NCBI GenBank assembly: GCA_964626565.1 | Contig: CAZVFX010000105.1 | Location: forward strand, 1 to 25,472 | Reading direction: 5' to 3' | Origin: CAZVFX01 sp964626565 | Lineage (GTDB): Bacteria > Myxococcota_A > UBA9042 > CAIXZC01 | Length of the DNA: 25,472 bases | Notes under the pieces: model-generated | What the model saw: only the letters and a program-made list of their open reading frames with translations | Database searches by the model: none | What the model was told of the DNA's origin: nothing | Part shown: positions 23,101-25,472 of the stretch, piece by piece | Layout: every line of letters starts with the position of its first letter | How positions within the stretch are numbered: the first letter of the stretch is position 1 | Translations under genes and position numbers: made by a program

Positions 23101-25407
23101 CTCGCAGCCGCCACAATCCTGCGCGCAAATGGAAGCGCAGACTTCATCCCAGCTTCCCTGACAACAGTATTCGTCCATTTCGCACACACACGGCTCGCAG
23201 CTACACCCGGCACAGGTGGGCTGCTGAGAAGGCACACACCCCTTTCCTTCCTGGCACTGACCGAAAACACAGTAGGACGCGCAGTCGCCGCAGTCCTGAC
23301 CGCAGCCGTCATCGCCACAGCTCTTGCCCTCGCAGGACGGGGTGCAGCAGTAGGAACCGTATGCACACACGTCGCCTTCAGGACAGCACCCGCTGTCGCA
23401 GCCGTCCCCGGGACAATAGCAGAAGCCTTCTTCGTGGCAGACCTGGTTCTCGCCACACACGCCGCAGCTTCCGCCGCAGCCGTCGTCGCCGCAATCTTTC
23501 CCCCAGCAGGAAGGGAGGCAGGCGCCTATGCAGGAGCCGTTGAAACAACTGAGGCCGTCCCCACACACTCCGCAACTGCCGCTGCACCCGTCGTTGCCGC
23601 ATTCTTTACCCACGCAGTTGGCGACGCATCCGGGGCACTCGAGAGGGTACTCGCCGTCGGGATCTCCCGCCGGGTTCACGCTCCCTTCTCCTCCGCAGTA
23701 GTAGCCGTCCGCCCCGCCTTCCCCGGCAGTGTCCCACCCGCACACAGCTCCCGTCAGAGCGCAGTCCTGGACGAACATGCCTCCCGTGACACACTTGACC
23801 AACGTGTTCCCCTGGCAGCAGCCGGTAATTTCCACGCCGGCCGCGCAGTAGTTGAAGTGGCACTCCTGACCGCTGCACACAGTGTCGTCCGGGCACTTGC
23901 AATCCGCGGGACAGGTGCCGCAGTTTTCCATGGACTCCGGTTGACACTGTCCGTCTCCGCATGACTCAATGGGTTCGCAGCCGCCGCACGCGGTGGCACA
24001 GAGCAGGGTGCAGATGTGATCCCACCATTCCTGGCAGCAGAAGGAATCAAAGGCGCAGACGCAGGACTCGCACGAGCATCCCCCGCAGGTACCCGTCGTG
24101 CTGGGTGTGCAGCCGACTCCTTCCTGGCAGTGCCCTTCCACGCAGAAACCCGACGGGCAGTTGCCACAACTACCGCCACAGTCGTCGGGGCCGCAGTTCT
24201 TGCCCTCGCACTGGGGTGCACAGCAATGTCCTTCCGGAGCGCACGCCGCGCCTGAAGGGCAGCAATTGTCGCCGCATGGCAGCCCGCAAAAACAGGAACC
24301 GTCGCCCAGGCACAATGCGTTCTCGGCGCATTCACCGCAGCTTCCGCCGCAGCCGTCCGGTCCGCAGTCTTTGCCTGCGCAGTCCGGATGGCAGATGCAA
24401 ATGCCGTCCTGGCAGCCAGTGCCTTCAGGGCACCCGACGGGCATGCCCCAGTCCAGGCACTCGTCCGCGTCGTACTGGCCACATTTGGCCGCGGCCTGCC
24501 CGAAGCAAATCGTTTCTTCGTGGGTGCACTCATCCTGGCACTCCGCCAGGCACACTCCGTTGACGCAATCCCAGCCCGCGGGGCATTGGCCGCACCAACC
24601 GCCGCAACTGTCCGGGCCACATTCCTTATCCGCACATTCCGGGAGGCAGCAGTCGGCGACACAAGTATTAGAAGTCTCCGCGATGTATTCACACTTGCCG
24701 ATGCAGTAGCCGTCACCACAGAACCCGCAATCCACCGGGCAGTTGCCGTAGGATTCATCTCCCTGACACTCACAGTCCCCGCAGTTTGCGGCACAGTCCT
24801 CGGCGCATTTCTCCGGGCTCTCACCCGGCTCACAGGTGCCGTTGCCGCAGGCGTACGGCTCGCAGTCCTGGAGGCAATCCACCGGGTTTTCACCCGGGTC
24901 GCAGGAACCGTCCCCACATGCGAACTTGCCGCAGTCCTCCTCGCACGTCTCGGGCCCTTCCCCGCACTCCCCGCCTTTACACACCCCGTCGCCGCAGGAG
25001 CCGCAGCAGTCCACCGCGCACAGCTTCGGCCCTTCCCCCGGGTCGCACGAGCCGTTGCCGCACTCAGCGCAATCGGTGGAGCAGGTCTTGAGCTTCTCGT
25101 CCCAGGCTTCGCCGCACAACTCGAACTCACACTCCCCGTTTCCGCAAACGCAACAATCCGCCTGGCAGAACCCTGCACCGGCCACGCTCTCCCCGCACGA
25201 CTCGTCGCAAAATCCGTCCCCGCACTGGTCCTCACCGCACACTATTTCGGCCTCGCCTGTGTCGACTCCCCCTACTTCAGGCGTGTCCGGCTTCTCCACC
25301 GACCCGCCGGACCCGCCGCAGGAAGCGGCGAGGAGCGCGGCGGTGAGCACTGCTGTCAGTGCGCCACCGAAGGCTCTTCGAGTTTCACAAGTTCTCACCT
25401 TGGTCAC
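20194..25407 (-). CDS. Giant Cys-rich repeat lipoprotein (1737 aa)
   Basis: Predicted secreted lipoprotein with lipobox L-A-A-S-C, cysteine making up roughly one residue in six by eye. Residues ~55-255 are seven or so C-G-D-G-x-C-x-x-G-E-x-x-x-x-C-x-x-D-C units. Residues ~255-370 carry C-G-P-D-S-C-G-G-type modules. The centre (~375-1450) is four tandem superunits of 259-291 residues, each with a C-V-C-x6-C-C-x3-W-D-x2-C core, a C-G-D-G-x-C segment, a C-G-W-x-D patch, an L-E/A-C-P-x-C segment and C-G-D-D-G-C-G-G-S-C-G modules. A last non-repetitive ~120 residues has few cysteines (V-V-L-H-A-V-Q-T-F-G-A-Q-A-R-V-V-Y) and may be the functional head or an anchoring domain. The start is GTG 25407; it lacks a strong Shine-Dalgarno, and GTG 25398 is possible. 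It probably folds as a long disulfide-rich fibre outside the cytoplasm, which requires oxidative folding in the periplasm of a probable anaerobe. Ligand unknown. Confidence 0.85.
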   Translation of the reverse strand: MTKVRTCETRRAFGGALTAVLTAALLAASCGGSGGSVEKPDTPEVGGVDTGEAEIVCGEDQCGDGFCDESCGESVAGAGFCQADCCVCGNGECEFELCGEAWDEKLKTCSTDCAECGNGSCDPGEGPKLCAVDCCGSCGDGVCKGGECGEGPETCEEDCGKFACGDGSCDPGENPVDCLQDCEPYACGNGTCEPGESPEKCAEDCAANCGDCECQGDESYGNCPVDCGFCGDGYCIGKCEYIAETSNTCVADCCLPECADKECGPDSCGGWCGQCPAGWDCVNGVCLAECQDECTHEETICFGQAAAKCGQYDADECLDWGMPVGCPEGTGCQDGICICHPDCAGKDCGPDGCGGSCGECAENALCLGDGSCFCGLPCGDNCCPSGAACAPEGHCCAPQCEGKNCGPDDCGGSCGNCPSGFCVEGHCQEGVGCTPSTTGTCGGCSCESCVCAFDSFCCQEWWDHICTLLCATACGGCEPIESCGDGQCQPESMENCGTCPADCKCPDDTVCSGQECHFNYCAAGVEITGCCQGNTLVKCVTGGMFVQDCALTGAVCGWDTAGEGGADGYYCGGEGSVNPAGDPDGEYPLECPGCVANCVGKECGNDGCSGSCGVCGDGLSCFNGSCIGACLPSCWGKDCGDDGCGGSCGVCGENQVCHEEGFCYCPGDGCDSGCCPEGDVCAYGSYCCTPSCEGKSCGDDGCGQDCGDCASYCVFGQCQEGKGCVPSQQPTCAGCSCEPCVCEMDEYCCQGSWDEVCASICAQDCGGCEQIDQCGDGSCEPQHMENCGTCPYDCTCPEGTDCHGQECVPNFCQLGVDMLGCCVGQTMVRCVGGGMWMDDCEQKQQTCGWSDGSVGLLEGYSCGNEAEVDPEGDPSGEHPLECPQCIANCLGKECGGDGCGGSCGHCPSKQVCFNGSCADICLPSCEDGKCGSDGCGGECEECGENEFCNEEGNCQCEGDDCAGGCCGAGESCFPGDLCAGGKGCEPGGQPTCGGCSCQECVCLLKPSCCTTNWDEDCAVLCATECGGCDPIVGCGDGQCEATLEENCSTCPLDCKCPEDTFCHQQKCHFDYCQAGVDLYGCCFGNQLFWCFNGQGESDCGKHGEVCGWSDGSGSLPMGYHCGNETQVDPAGDPLGNFPLACPQCTGSCVGKECGDDGCGGSCGDCSGDLVCFNGSCADVCLPDCQDKNCGDDSCGGSCGECGVNQLCADDGNCICAGDWCEDECCPAGHLCFSDGNCHGVLGCVESKQPTCGGCSCEECVCAAMPHCCTAGWDPDCAQLCALLCGGCDPLPSCGDGFCEPGNSENCGTCPADCQCGPGSLCSEQECITDYCADGIGVQGCCQDNGLLRCFGGLQFIDCAEFGLVCGWWDPGAGLPQAYECGTPDEVNTDGDPTGLYPLECPPCSANCLGKECGGDGCGGSCGICDGPGEACLNGSCAVTCLPACLDKECGDDGCGGSCGACGENATCDQNGQCQCPGGGCDDKCCAQGEVCVDGGCCQLQCDGLECGGDGCGGECGICGCGEICQDGHCSFVACDGKDCGDDGCGGECDVCPPDHYCLSDFTCLCIPDCKGKECGDDGCGGSCGGCHDTWQCTVDSCGPDYACRYLHDTLPCNDGNPDTSDDMCTLPDVPCNGLQGEEVVLHAVQTFGAQARVVYSKSFDDCGNIENADGLLVNKSDFFCLAGECVEKIVPLDEMIDPIPAIPIYAGIELQMCNSNIPANCSAATVATETTTSCIGN
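21060..24290 (-). repeat. Four tandem coding superunits of 777-873 bp
   Basis: I used the codons for C-G-G-C following the W-D-x-x-C core as an anchor (plus-strand positions 23975, 23102, 22322 and 21545). The intervals are 873, 780 and 777 bp, all multiples of three. The longer interval reflects an extra ~31-residue C-G-D-D-G-C-G module in the first two units that is missing from the last two. Each unit has the same order of segments but has diverged substantially in sequence. Boundaries are approximate. Confidence 0.8.
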
Positions 25408-25441
25408 CCATTTCCAATTGTTGTCGTCTTCCTTCGCTTCG

Positions 25442-25469
25442 ATTCTACGCGCGCAAGGAACAAAGACAA
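25442..25469 (-). promoter_or_regulatory. Promoter for the giant Cys-rich lipoprotein
   Basis: On the minus strand TTGTCT (25469-25464) is followed after 16 nt by TAGAAT (25447-25442), about 35 nt before the GTG start. The window ends 3 bp beyond it, so upstream control elements are not visible. Confidence 0.5.
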
Positions 25470-25472
25470 GGA

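Noticed and set aside
21574..23964. Very long plus-strand open frames (417 and 360 residues) opposite the giant Cys-rich gene
   Set aside because: They are Ala/Val-rich antisense products of TGC and GGC codons read backwards, lack ribosome binding sites and resemble nothing; the minus-strand frame has the signal peptide and ordered Cys modules.

Overview
The window is GC-rich bacterial DNA that is almost entirely coding. It resembles an uncultured deltaproteobacterial or Myxococcota-type lineage. Two things point there: large cysteine-rich lipoproteins built from CGDDGCGGSCG-type modules, lamin-tail-like (LTD) domains and a right-handed beta-helix, and a clear 6-oxocyclohex-1-ene-1-carbonyl-CoA hydrolase (BamA/Oah), the marker enzyme of anaerobic benzoyl-CoA degradation. 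The lineage is an inference; no rRNA or tRNA gene is present to fix it.

Layout, left to right. Positions 1-143 are GC-rich, fold into hairpins and hold no recognisable gene. A near-consensus sigma70 promoter (144-172) drives a lipoprotein with nine 22-residue Cys repeats and two LTD-like domains (211-1764), followed by an Npt/TLC-like nucleotide-transporter-family membrane protein (1815-3071) and a terminator. A new promoter then drives bamA (3261-4400) and, 7 nt downstream, an Nramp-fold transporter (4408-5700) whose metal-binding DPGN motif is replaced by GASH. Facing it is a Cys-rich lipoprotein with two LTD domains (5782-8349, minus). Just beyond that gene's promoter lies a short relic of a second Nramp 3' end (8460-8513). 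Next come a Phd/YefM-ParE toxin-antitoxin pair (8611-9203), an ADP-forming acyl-CoA synthetase (9246-11369), and an overlapping HyuA-HyuB fusion of the 5-oxoprolinase family (11347-15009) that carries a repeat-derived linker. The last third holds a Cys-rich/MopE-like/beta-helix lipoprotein (15100-18903), a smaller lipoprotein of unknown function (19075-20172), and a 1737-residue Cys-rich lipoprotein on the minus strand (20194-25407) containing four tandem superunits.

Two themes are interleaved. One is anaerobic acyl-CoA metabolism and transport: bamA with its transporter, and the acyl-CoA synthetase with the oxoprolinase-type enzyme. The other is a set of four modular Cys-rich surface lipoproteins covering about half the window (about 13.1 kb of coding sequence). 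Two of these, at 5782-8349 and 15100-18903, share the mature N-terminus C-L-S-K-P-x-P-W, so they are probably paralogous in their leader and anchor even though their distal domains differ. The strongest leads are the missing metal ligands of the Nramp-like protein, the relic Nramp tail beside the TA module, the mobile-type repeat inside the oxoprolinase linker, and the repeat architecture of the giant lipoprotein. No complete, plainly new defence or mobile system was seen.
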